From: Kosmotogales bacterium
GTDB lineage: Bacteria; Thermotogota; Thermotogae; Petrotogales; Kosmotogaceae
Length of the DNA stretch: 43,322 nucleotides
Direction: 5' to 3'
Assembly: GCA_030156385.1 (NCBI GenBank)
Contig: JASGMR010000008.1
Span: forward strand, 1-43,322
Of this stretch, positions 1 through 7,268 are shown piece by piece (within the stretch, counting starts at the first letter, position 1; each line of letters begins with the position of its first letter). Position numbers and translations under genes: made by a program. The notes under the pieces were generated by a model. It was not told the DNA's origin and made no database searches. It was given only the letters and a program-made list of their open reading frames with translations.

Positions 1-351
1 TCGATATATCCGGCCGATGAAGAACTTCAACTGGTGGGATATTCGACTTGTGGTGGCTGTCCAGGTGGAAACATTGAATATGTGCCCGAAGAGATGATAA
101 AAAATGGTGCGGAAGTAATTCATCTCGCAACTGGAATGGTGGTCGGTTATCCTCCGTGTCCAAGATTGTCCTATTTCAAGAAATTCATAGAAAGCTATTA
201 TGGTATTCCCGTGGTTGTGGGTACACATCCCATTCCAATGAAATATTACAAAGCGCATTCAAATTTGCCGTTCTGGAGCAGCGCAAATATGAAGCTTTTA
301 GCACACAATCTCATGGATGAAACCGAAGAAATAATGAATGCATATGATTGA
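1..351 (+). CDS. CGGC-domain protein, 5' end outside window
   Basis: The reading frame is open from base 1 and ends with TGA at 349-351, so the N-terminus lies outside the window. The visible 116 residues contain the motif T-C-G-G-C-P-G-G, which defines the CGGC domain, followed by a second cysteine in a P-P-C-P-R segment and a histidine near the C-terminal half (G-T-H-P-I-P). The conserved Cys/His residues of this family have been taken to suggest zinc binding; its biochemical role is unknown. A GTG codon at 34 could be misread as a start, but it sits in the middle of the domain just before the CGGC motif and has no ribosome binding site. The gene overlaps the following methyltransferase gene by 14 bases, so the two are probably translationally coupled. 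Confidence 0.8.
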   Translation, partial: SIYPADEELQLVGYSTCGGCPGGNIEYVPEEMIKNGAEVIHLATGMVVGYPPCPRLSYFKKFIESYYGIPVVVGTHPIPMKYYKAHSNLPFWSSANMKLLAHNLMDETEEIMNAYD

Positions 352-1060
352 GCCTGAACCCGGCTCATCGGATAAAAAGTGTTTGAAGGACGGTGTCGTC
401 CTGAAAGATGTCGGGGGAATCAATTATACGGTTAAAGACGGAAAGATAGTGAAATACAAGAAATGGCTCGGGGATCTTTTTTCTCCCATGTATGATAGTT
501 TGATGGAGAAAAATGTTTTTCCAAAGAAATTCGGTGCGGATTTGAATGAGCATGAGGATTTTTTAAAAAATCTGTATAAAGGCATTGAAAATGAAAACGT
601 ACTGGAGCTGGGAACCGGATCGGGCAATCTTGCAAATCTGATCTCGCGTACCAATCATTATACTGGGGTCGATATCAGCCCCGGACTTTTGAAGAGAGCC
701 GGAAAAAAGTTTTCGGAGAATAAATTTGAGAAATTCGGTCTTTATATATGCAACGTTTACGAATTACCTTTCATAAACGATTGTTTTGATGTCTGTGTGT
801 GCAATTTAACTTTAAACTTCTTCAGCGATCTGGAAAAGGTCGCGAAAGAGATTAAAAGAGTGTTGAAAAGTTCCGGAGTTTTTTATTCGTCTGTTCCCGT
901 GAAGGATAAAATAAGTAGTGATATCATCATTCACGGTTATGTAAAAAGCATAAAAGAGACAGAAAAAATATTTTCCGAAAACGATTTTTATTTTGAACCC
1001 CAGCAATTTGAGAACGGTGCAATTTTTTATTTTAAAGCGGTGAATAAAAAACAGACATAG
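338..1060 (+). CDS. Class I SAM-dependent methyltransferase
   Basis: A 240-residue protein with a Rossmann-type methyltransferase fold. Motif I (V-L-E-L-G-T-G-S-G) lies at about residues 88-96, the acidic residue that binds the SAM ribose follows in Y-T-G-V-D-I-S near 108-114, and the hydrophobic strands N-V-Y-E-L-P-F and C-N-L-T-L-N-F-F fit motifs II and III. The K-R-V-L-K-S-S-G segment is the usual post-III helix and turn. The first 80 residues are not typical and may form a substrate cap. The start is ATG 338, inside the preceding CGGC gene; ATG 344 is a close alternative and neither has a strong Shine-Dalgarno. The substrate cannot be read from the sequence. A six-base hairpin (349-354 with 362-367) begins at the stop codon of the upstream gene. 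Confidence 0.82.
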   Translation: MHMIEPEPGSSDKKCLKDGVVLKDVGGINYTVKDGKIVKYKKWLGDLFSPMYDSLMEKNVFPKKFGADLNEHEDFLKNLYKGIENENVLELGTGSGNLANLISRTNHYTGVDISPGLLKRAGKKFSENKFEKFGLYICNVYELPFINDCFDVCVCNLTLNFFSDLEKVAKEIKRVLKSSGVFYSSVPVKDKISSDIIIHGYVKSIKETEKIFSENDFYFEPQQFENGAIFYFKAVNKKQT

Positions 1061-1293
1061 AAACGGAAAGTGAGTATTAAATTAAAGTCGGATTTGTCAA
1101 CCACTTTAGCATTCTTTTTAACTTTGTAAAGATATTTTCATTTATTTATGTAACTTTTTACATTGTTTATCAAAAAGAGTTTTTAATCACATTTAAAGTA
1201 ATATTTATTTATGCTATTATATTCGGGTAATTGGCTTTGTTCAACTATTTTAGGAGTTTTTGTGATAAGTTCATTCTGTATTTTAATGACGTT

Positions 1294-1321
1294 AACCGAG
1301 TTCTACGGAACTCGGTTTTTT
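1294..1321 (+). terminator. Rho-independent terminator, + strand
   Basis: A perfect 10-base stem (1294-1303 with 1308-1317), a four-base TACG loop and a following run of T. It reads on the + strand and ends the transcript coming from the methyltransferase gene 234 bases upstream. It touches the stop codon of the convergent P-type ATPase gene; on the minus strand the hairpin is not followed by a U run. Confidence 0.85.
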
Positions 1322-3428
1322 ATTTCATTCTCAGTATTCTCATAGTGTTGAATATCGCTATGAGAGAAACTCCCACATCTGAAAAAACGGCCTCCCACAT
1401 CGTCGCTATTCCCGCAATTCCGAACGAGATAAAAATTCCTTTTATAACGAATGAAAGGACGATATTCTGTAGAACTATCTTCTTTGTCTTTCTAGAAATT
1501 CTTATCGCCTGTGGAATTTTTGATATTTTGTCATTCATTATAACGACATCCGCGTTGTTTATCGAAGCTTCGGATCCGATTCCGCCCATCGCTATTCCGA
1601 TGTCGGCCCTTGCGAGTACCGGCGAATCGTTCAGACCATCACCAACGAAAGCCGCAGTTCCTTTGTTTTTGTTGTGTTCAATAATTTTTTCAATTCTTTT
1701 TACTTTATCCTCGGGGAGTAAATTTGTATAAGCTTCCGTGATATTCAATTCCTTTTTCACGTAGTCGGTCGCTTTCACATTGTCGCCTGTCAGGATGGTT
1801 ATATCATTTATCCCGAGTTCCTTTAATTCTTCAATCGCCTCGACCGAATCGGATTTTATTTCGTCTGCAATGACTATATAACCGCAGTAAGTATTGTTTA
1901 GCACCACATTCACCACGGTTTCATTATTCAGACATTTATCGTGTTCAATACTGTATTTGTGAAGAATTCTATCGTTTCCAACGATTATTTCATTTTTTTT
2001 GTAAGTTGCCTTTATGCCGTGTCCGCTTATCTCCTGAATATTTATTTTGTCTATATCATCGATTTTCTTGCCGTATTTTTCCAGTATTGCCTTCGCGATC
2101 GGGTGATTGGAATGAGATTCCGCTATTGAAGCATATTCGAGGACTTCTTCTTTTCCACACGCACCGAACGATTTTATTTCCGTCACTCTGAAAATTCCCC
2201 TGGTCAAAGTACCGGTTTTGTCGAATGCGATTCTGTTTACCTTTGCCAGCGAATCTATAAAATTAGAGCCCTTAATCAGAATCCCATCCTTCGAGGCTCT
2301 GCCAATTCCACCAAAATATCCGAGGGGAATACTTATTATGAAAGCACAGGGACAGGATATCACGAGAAGAATCAGAGCTCTGTTTACCCATTCGGAGAGG
2401 GTTCCATAACCAAAGAGAGGTGATATCAGGGCTATGCCCAGGGCACCGAACACAACGGCTGGGGTGTAGTATTTTGCGAATCTCTTTATGAATTTTTCTG
2501 TCCTTGTTTTTTTGTTTGCGGAATCCTGTATGAGTTCTATTATTTTCCCGGCGGATGAATCTTCATATTTTTTCGTGACTCTGAGAATTATATTCGAGTA
2601 GAGGTTTATCGTTCCTGCATATATCGCATCACCTTCAGATACGTTCTTCGGAATCGATTCCCCGGTCAGGGATGCATTGTCAACCTGAGAGTTACCGTTG
2701 ATAATCTCCCCATCGGCGGGAATTCTTTCTCCAGGTTTTACGGAAATTCTGTCACCAACATTCAGTTCATCCGGAGATATTTCTGTGAGTTTCCCGTTTT
2801 CTATTTTGTAAGCCTTTTCGGGCTTTAATTTGATAAGATCGTTGATGGAGTTCCTCGAATTGTCGAGCGCCAGACCTTCAAAAAATTCCCCAATATTATA
2901 AAATATCATAACGGCGAGCGCCTCAGGATATTCTCCAATTATGAAAGCTCCTATGGTAGCCACACTCATTAAGAATTTTTCGTCAAATATTTTACCCCTT
3001 CTTATGTTCTTCAACGAGGATATGAGCACATCTTTTCCCGCGATAAAATACCCGATCACATAAAAGGTCAGCGATAGATATTTAAAAAGGGTGTTCGAAA
3101 AAAAGATTCCGGAAATTGAGAAAAATAACAGAATGGATATTGAAATTATGAGATGACGTTCTTTTTTCAGCTCTTTTATTATGTTTATTCTATCAGGAAT
3201 GGGTTCGGAGCCGGTTATTTCGTGAAGCTCCACGTCTGGTTCGATATTTTTGATACGTTTTATAGTTCTCTCGATGTCGTTCGATTCAATTTGAATTATC
3301 CCGCTTGCAAAATTTAAATTTACATTTTTTATCCAGTCTTCTTTATTCAGACTTTCCTGTAAATTTGCCGCACAGTTCGCGCAGTCCAGATTCTTTATTC
3401 TGTATGTTTTTTTATTGTTCTTCGACAT
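1320..3428 (-). CDS. Heavy-metal P1B-type ATPase, probably Zn2+/Cd2+ exporter
   Basis: A 702-residue efflux pump using ATP to export divalent metal across the cytoplasmic membrane. The order is a heavy-metal-associated domain with C-x2-C at residues 16-19, transmembrane helices, the actuator T-G-E-S (about 255-258), the membrane C-P-C (about 359-361), the phosphorylation motif D-K-T-G-T (about 403), the class-specific S-x-H-P (about 440-443), G-D-G-x-N-D (about 596) and a last helix carrying an Asp in S-D-V-G. C-P-C together with that Asp fits the Zn/Cd/Pb (P1B-2) class rather than copper pumps. Start ATG 3428 is chosen because the Cys motif then sits at the normal distance from the N-terminus; the upstream Met at 3470 would add 14 poorly conserved residues. 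It begins inside the 3' end of the arsR gene (17-base overlap), so repressor and pump are co-expressed. Confidence 0.93.
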   Translation of the reverse strand: MSKNNKKTYRIKNLDCANCAANLQESLNKEDWIKNVNLNFASGIIQIESNDIERTIKRIKNIEPDVELHEITGSEPIPDRINIIKELKKERHLIISISILLFFSISGIFFSNTLFKYLSLTFYVIGYFIAGKDVLISSLKNIRRGKIFDEKFLMSVATIGAFIIGEYPEALAVMIFYNIGEFFEGLALDNSRNSINDLIKLKPEKAYKIENGKLTEISPDELNVGDRISVKPGERIPADGEIINGNSQVDNASLTGESIPKNVSEGDAIYAGTINLYSNIILRVTKKYEDSSAGKIIELIQDSANKKTRTEKFIKRFAKYYTPAVVFGALGIALISPLFGYGTLSEWVNRALILLVISCPCAFIISIPLGYFGGIGRASKDGILIKGSNFIDSLAKVNRIAFDKTGTLTRGIFRVTEIKSFGACGKEEVLEYASIAESHSNHPIAKAILEKYGKKIDDIDKINIQEISGHGIKATYKKNEIIVGNDRILHKYSIEHDKCLNNETVVNVVLNNTYCGYIVIADEIKSDSVEAIEELKELGINDITILTGDNVKATDYVKKELNITEAYTNLLPEDKVKRIEKIIEHNKNKGTAAFVGDGLNDSPVLARADIGIAMGGIGSEASINNADVVIMNDKISKIPQAIRISRKTKKIVLQNIVLSFVIKGIFISFGIAGIATMWEAVFSDVGVSLIAIFNTMRILRMK

Positions 3429-3774
3429 GCTCCAATCCCTTCTCAAATAACTGTGATATATGATCGTCATCGAGTGAATAATAGACCATTTTCCCTTCCT
3501 TTCTGTATTTGACCAGTCTCATATCCTTTAAAATTCTCAACTGGTGAGATATCCCGGATTTTGAAATGTTCGTCAACTCTACCAATTCACACGTGCAGAG
3601 TTCTTTCAGGGATAATGCGAAAACTATTTTCAGCCTTGTCACATCTCCAAGCGCCTTGAACGTTTCAGCCAGTCTATTCAAAGTATCCCGTGACTTCATT
3701 TTTTTATCTATATATTTAATTTTTTCTTTATCTACACTTTCTACACTGCATACCGGAACATTTTTATTTTTCAT
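3412..3774 (-). CDS. ArsR/SmtB-family metal-sensing repressor (CadC/SmtB-like)
   Basis: A 120-residue winged-helix repressor that should leave its operator when Zn or Cd binds. Two metal sites can be read: a C-T-C pair at residues 60 and 62 with a further Cys at residue 9 (as in the CadC alpha3N site), and a complete alpha5 pattern D103-x-H105-x10-H116-x2-E119 as in SmtB/CzrA. The DNA-recognition helix is N-I-S-K-S-G-I-S-H-Q-L-R. Start ATG 3774 is fixed by AAAGGAG six bases upstream; the Met at 3807 would lie inside the operator. It is the first gene of a two-gene operon with the P-type ATPase, which starts inside its last codons. Confidence 0.93.
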   Translation of the reverse strand: MKNKNVPVCSVESVDKEKIKYIDKKMKSRDTLNRLAETFKALGDVTRLKIVFALSLKELCTCELVELTNISKSGISHQLRILKDMRLVKYRKEGKMVYYSLDDDHISQLFEKGLEHVEEQ

Positions 3775-3794
3775 ATATAACTCCTTTATATAAC

Positions 3795-3847
3795 AACGGT
3801 TGAACAACCGTTTGTCATATTATAAAACAAAAAAAGACAGAAATCAA
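3795..3847 (-). promoter_or_regulatory. arsR-ATPase promoter with palindromic operator
   Basis: On the minus strand a -35 box TTGATT (3842-3847) is followed after 17 bases by a perfect -10 box TATAAT (3819-3824). Just downstream, over the expected transcription start, lies an 18-base perfect palindrome with 8-base arms (AACGGTTG at 3795-3802 and its complement at 3805-3812). Its position fits a repressor operator for the adjacent ArsR protein. That it is the ArsR site is an inference. Confidence 0.85.
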
Positions 3848-3896
3848 CTGTTTTGATTCATTTTAAAATGATTTTTTTGATTTTTACAAGCGTATT

Positions 3897-4454
3897 CTAT
3901 TCTAAATTAGCGTGGTTCAGAAGCATCTGTCCGGAAGTTTTGTTCATTTTTTCCATTAAGCTCATTACCACTACGGCGCCTGTGAGGCCCAGGACCTGTT
4001 CGAACAAATTCGCCATAGGCTGTATGGATTTAGATGTAGAATTTTCAATTTTTGGTGAGTACGCTGGAATTCTCAAAACTAAATCGGCACATTTTGATAT
4101 TTCAGAGTACGGATTGATAGTGAGCAAAGCCACTTTCGCACCTAGAATTTTCGCCCTGTTTGCGTAGGATACGAGGGACTCTGTGTTTCCCGAACCCGAT
4201 CCTATTATCAGCAGATCGCCGTTTCTGATACCTGGAGTCGTTGTTTCACCAACGATATATGTTTCCAATCCGAGGTGCATCAACCTCATCCCAAAATTTT
4301 TCATAACATTACCAGATCTTCCCCTGCCCACCATAAAAACCCTTGAGGCATCCGAGATCGCTTTGACAAGTATTTCGATTTCTTCATCATTTACCTTTGA
4401 AAAAACCTCACTTATTTCATCCAGGATTTCGTTTTTTACTTTCTTTATTTCCAT
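3897..4454 (-). CDS. hxlB: 6-phospho-3-hexuloisomerase (PHI, SIS domain)
   Basis: A 185-residue SIS-domain protein that interconverts D-arabino-3-hexulose 6-phosphate and fructose 6-phosphate. Its length is typical of the PHI family. The sugar-phosphate loops G-R-G-R-S-G (about residues 43-48) and G-S-G-S-G-N-T-E are visible, as are the family features G-E-T-T-T-P near residue 70 and the C-terminal helix with L-N-H-A-N-L-E. It is the last gene of the long sugar operon; its start ATG lies 38 bases inside the hexulose-phosphate synthase gene, so the two enzymes are very likely made together. No convincing terminator follows; only 122 bases separate it from the arsR start. A general sugar-phosphate isomerase role is possible, but the pairing with HPS makes PHI the best call. 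Confidence 0.88.
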   Translation of the reverse strand: MEIKKVKNEILDEISEVFSKVNDEEIEILVKAISDASRVFMVGRGRSGNVMKNFGMRLMHLGLETYIVGETTTPGIRNGDLLIIGSGSGNTESLVSYANRAKILGAKVALLTINPYSEISKCADLVLRIPAYSPKIENSTSKSIQPMANLFEQVLGLTGAVVVMSLMEKMNKTSGQMLLNHANLE

Positions 4455-5073
4455 CTTCGATCAACCCTTTTATTTTATGAATTACATCAGCAGGATCATT
4501 TGAATTTGTAATTGTTCCACCAATGATGAGTAAATCTGGCACCAGTTCAATTATATTAGGAAGATTGACTAAATTCAAGCCTCCGGCGACAGCAATTTTA
4601 ACTAATGTATTTACTTTTTTTATCTTTTTTAAATCATTGTATGGATTTCTGATATTCCTCAGATCATTTGAAGAATGAACACAAAAATATTCGGGGTTTA
4701 ATTTTTCAAATTCTTTTATTTTTCCTTCTGTTATCTCATCCTGAATAAAATCTATCATGAAACCTTTATTTTTTTCTTCTGAAGCATTGGAAACACCCTC
4801 TAAAGTTTTATAAGAAGAATGGGAAAGGGCTGTCACTATATCTGCTCCATAATCGAACAATTTTAACGATTCTTTATATCCGCCGTCGATTATTTTGGAA
4901 TCGGCCAGAAAGATATTTTCATATTTATCCCTGAATAAACGCATAACCGGGGCACCATAATTGATTAAAAATGGTGTCCCGAATTCTATTATATCGATCA
5001 TGTGACTTATTCTGTCCGATAATAAGAAAGCATCTTCCAGTTCTATGAAATCGAGTGAAAGTTGAATCTTCAT
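4417..5073 (-). CDS. hxlA: 3-hexulose-6-phosphate synthase (HPS, OMPDC superfamily)
   Basis: A 218-residue TIM-barrel enzyme of the orotidine-phosphate decarboxylase superfamily. HPS condenses formaldehyde with ribulose 5-phosphate to 3-hexulose 6-phosphate and can run in reverse. The Mg-binding catalytic signature D-x-K-x-x-D is present at residues 58-63 (D-S-K-I-I-D), the N-terminal strand reads L-S-L-D-F, and the phosphate loops appear as V-A-G-G-L and I-G-G-T-I. Family members usually have D-L-K-I-M-D-A-G, so this copy is somewhat divergent. Its ATG overlaps the dehydrogenase stop (TAATG). 3-Keto-L-gulonate-6-phosphate decarboxylase belongs to the same superfamily and is the main alternative; the adjacent PHI argues for HPS. 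Confidence 0.82.
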   Translation of the reverse strand: MKIQLSLDFIELEDAFLLSDRISHMIDIIEFGTPFLINYGAPVMRLFRDKYENIFLADSKIIDGGYKESLKLFDYGADIVTALSHSSYKTLEGVSNASEEKNKGFMIDFIQDEITEGKIKEFEKLNPEYFCVHSSNDLRNIRNPYNDLKKIKKVNTLVKIAVAGGLNLVNLPNIIELVPDLLIIGGTITNSNDPADVIHKIKGLIEDGNKESKKRNPG

Positions 5074-6095
5074 TATTCGTTGATCATTATGGCTTTTATA
5101 GCTCTTTCTCTGTGTTCGTCGATGTATTTTATATATTCACCTATCTCTTCGATTCCGAACTCGTGAGTTATCAGCATTTTTGGATTGATCTTGCCAACCT
5201 GAGTCAATTCGAGGCATCTCGGGAAATATATTGCCGGAGCTGCGAAGGAAGCTCTGAGCTGCAATTTCTGAAAATGAAAATAATTCGCATCGAACTGAAT
5301 TTTTGCACCTTCACCGTATTTTATTCCTATATAACCTATGGTCGCTCCCAACGCTGCGATTTTTATCGCCGATTCGATCGTTTTTGGAGGAGCGGTTACC
5401 ATAATTTTATTCAGCGGACAATCAAATTCATAATCTTCAAGACTCGTTTTATCAACTTCTATTATTTCATCCGCACCGAATTCCTTCGCCATCTGTAATC
5501 TTATATTGGATGTGGAAAGATCTGCGGCAAATATCTTTCTCGCTCCCATTAATTTTGCAAATCTCAATGCCATCAGGCCTATAGGACCCAGCCCCACAAC
5601 GAGAACATTGTCGTTGAGTTCAATATCCGTCACATACGTCAGATCCAGGCCAACGCCCATTGGTTCAATCAGGGTCGCGGTTGCAAAGTCCAGACCATCG
5701 AAGGGAACGAGATTTCTCTTGCTCACGGTAACATATTCGGCAAATCCCATGTTGTAACCAAGTTCAACGTTTTTTATGACATTGGGGGCATCGTTGCAGA
5801 GATCGACTCTCGCATTTCTGCAGTTTGAACATTCCCCGCAGAAAGAACCGCTCTCCACTACTACTTTTTGTCCCACCTGAACATTGGTGGTGTTTTTGCC
5901 TACTTTTTCGACTATTCCGGATATCTCATGTCCGAAAGACTGCCATTCTCTCGCTTCCGTTCTTGCAGAATGGAGATCGGTACCACATACACCGCATGCT
6001 TTGACTTTTATCAACGCTTCATTATCATCCGGCTCTCTGATATCCCAATCTTCAACTTTGAATTTGAATGGCGCTTTTACGAGTGCGACTTTCAT
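5073..6095 (-). CDS. Zinc-dependent medium-chain alcohol/polyol dehydrogenase
   Basis: A 340-residue NAD(P)-linked dehydrogenase of the sorbitol/threonine dehydrogenase type. The catalytic zinc ligands are C37 in C-G-T-D, H56-E57 in G-H-E and a Glu in L-I-E-P. The structural zinc is bound by four cysteines at 86, 89, 92 and 100. The cofactor-binding turn V-G-L-G-P-I-G lies near residue 167. In this operon it most likely oxidises a sugar alcohol or sugar before phosphorylation; the substrate is not identifiable. It lies 2 bases downstream of the mutarotase gene and overlaps the HPS start. Confidence 0.88.
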   Translation of the reverse strand: MKVALVKAPFKFKVEDWDIREPDDNEALIKVKACGVCGTDLHSARTEAREWQSFGHEISGIVEKVGKNTTNVQVGQKVVVESGSFCGECSNCRNARVDLCNDAPNVIKNVELGYNMGFAEYVTVSKRNLVPFDGLDFATATLIEPMGVGLDLTYVTDIELNDNVLVVGLGPIGLMALRFAKLMGARKIFAADLSTSNIRLQMAKEFGADEIIEVDKTSLEDYEFDCPLNKIMVTAPPKTIESAIKIAALGATIGYIGIKYGEGAKIQFDANYFHFQKLQLRASFAAPAIYFPRCLELTQVGKINPKMLITHEFGIEEIGEYIKYIDEHRERAIKAIMINE

Positions 6096-6097
6096 AA

Positions 6098-6499
6098 TTA
6101 ATACGTTACCCCCGCAATCAGGATTATATTCGCATAGGATGTTCTCTCGCCGGATCTCACAACACCCTTTGTTTTTGTATTTGAGATTTCTTTGAATTTT
6201 ATGTGAGGTAAAAATTCCACTTCAACACTGTCGGGGAATCTTTTTAAAATATCTTCCAGCATCTTGGGACTGACTGTTTTTATCTCTTCCGCAAGTATTA
6301 TTTTTTCGACTTCCAGTTCTTCCAGGATCGGATCAAGAACTTCAAAAAATCTGGGTTTTCCACCCACTATGGTTAAATCGATTCTATTTCTGTCATCGGC
6401 TATCGGGAGACCTGAGTCGGTGACGGTAAGCATATCTGTGTGTCCCATATCCGCAATTAATCTTGATAATTCTTTGTTTAATATTCCATTTTTTTTCAT
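6098..6499 (-). CDS. RbsD/FucU-family sugar mutarotase
   Basis: A 133-residue protein of the D-ribose pyranase / L-fucose mutarotase family, which interconverts cyclic forms of an aldose so that kinases or isomerases can use it. The conserved catalytic histidine is visible in the N-terminal M-G-H-T-D segment (H20), with the family pattern V-T-D-S-G-L-P-I following. RbsD and FucU differ in sugar preference; the ribose-type ABC transporter and ribokinase-like gene in the same operon favour a ribose-like aldose. An AGGAGG site lies six bases before the ATG. Confidence 0.88.
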   Translation of the reverse strand: MKKNGILNKELSRLIADMGHTDMLTVTDSGLPIADDRNRIDLTIVGGKPRFFEVLDPILEELEVEKIILAEEIKTVSPKMLEDILKRFPDSVEVEFLPHIKFKEISNTKTKGVVRSGERTSYANIILIAGVTY

Positions 6500-6509
6500 A
6501 AAGGACCTC

Positions 6510-7253
6510 CTAACCCAATTTTATTATGTATTTGTAGTTTTTTGCATCATATCTTCCTACAACAAATTCAACTGGCTGGTTTTTTCTGTTGTAGCTGATT
6601 CTTTCAAAATATAAAACCGGATCCCCGATGGATATATTCAGTAATTTCGCATATTTTTTGTTCGCGAGCCTCGCTTCAATAACTGCATCACCGGAAACTA
6701 TCTTTGTATCATACTCCTCGAAAAGTTCATAGAGAGAGCCTGTGAAGTTATGCGGTATTTCGATGTTCAATCTTTCGGGAATATAGGATTCAAAAAATAC
6801 AATTGGAAATATTTCTTCGTGTCCGTAGAGTCGGGAATACTTGAGTATCATTTCATTTTTTTCCATTTTCAATTTTATCCGGAGCATTTCATCCGGGACG
6901 ATTTTTTCAAGACTCACAAATTTTCTGATGGGAGTGTGCCCGGAAGATTTCATCTGCTCGGTAAAACTTCTTGGATAGGTAAGGGGTTCCTCCATGGGAG
7001 TTCCCTGCCTTATCGCCGTTCCCTTTCCTCTGATTCTCGTAATATGACCGGATTGTTCCAGTAAATCCAGAGCTTTTCTAATCGTTGCCCTGCTCACACC
7101 AAAAATCTGCATCATCTGAGATTCGGTTGGGAGCATTTCACCATGGTTTTCACCGGAAATCTTCTTTTCTATTATCTTTTGTATCTGGTAATAAAGCGGG
7201 ATCGGACTGTTAGCTTCTAAATAAATTTTTTCATTCGGATCAATAATTTGCAT
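6510..7253 (-). CDS. GntR/HutC-family transcriptional regulator with UTRA domain
   Basis: A 247-residue regulator. The N-terminal winged helix (about residues 15-80) shows P-L-Y-Y-Q-I and L-P-T-E-S-Q-M, then the recognition segment F-G-V-S-R-A-T-I-R-K-A-L. A UTRA ligand-binding domain occupies about 95-240 and ends in the usual strand F-V-V-G-R-Y. UTRA domains commonly bind sugar phosphates. It sits in mid-operon between the FGGY kinase and RbsD genes, giving the operon a second regulator beside the LacI protein at its head. No operator for it was recognised. Start ATG 7253 has AAGG six bases upstream. Confidence 0.9.
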   Translation of the reverse strand: MQIIDPNEKIYLEANSPIPLYYQIQKIIEKKISGENHGEMLPTESQMMQIFGVSRATIRKALDLLEQSGHITRIRGKGTAIRQGTPMEEPLTYPRSFTEQMKSSGHTPIRKFVSLEKIVPDEMLRIKLKMEKNEMILKYSRLYGHEEIFPIVFFESYIPERLNIEIPHNFTGSLYELFEEYDTKIVSGDAVIEARLANKKYAKLLNISIGDPVLYFERISYNRKNQPVEFVVGRYDAKNYKYIIKLG

Positions 7254-7268
7254 AATTTACCTTCTCTT

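Noticed and set aside
1262-1348. A 28-codon frame with a perfect AGGAG-GTG start
   Set aside because: Its coding stretch passes through the terminator hairpin and into the convergent ATPase gene, and the peptide is not recognisable; kept only as part of a low-interest finding.
1231-1731. A 166-codon + strand open frame
   Set aside because: It runs antisense to the 3' part of the P-type ATPase gene and has no family features or ribosome binding site.
3852-3880. AT-rich palindrome after the PHI gene as an operon terminator
   Set aside because: The stem is almost all A-T with no loop, and the minus strand side lacks a U run.
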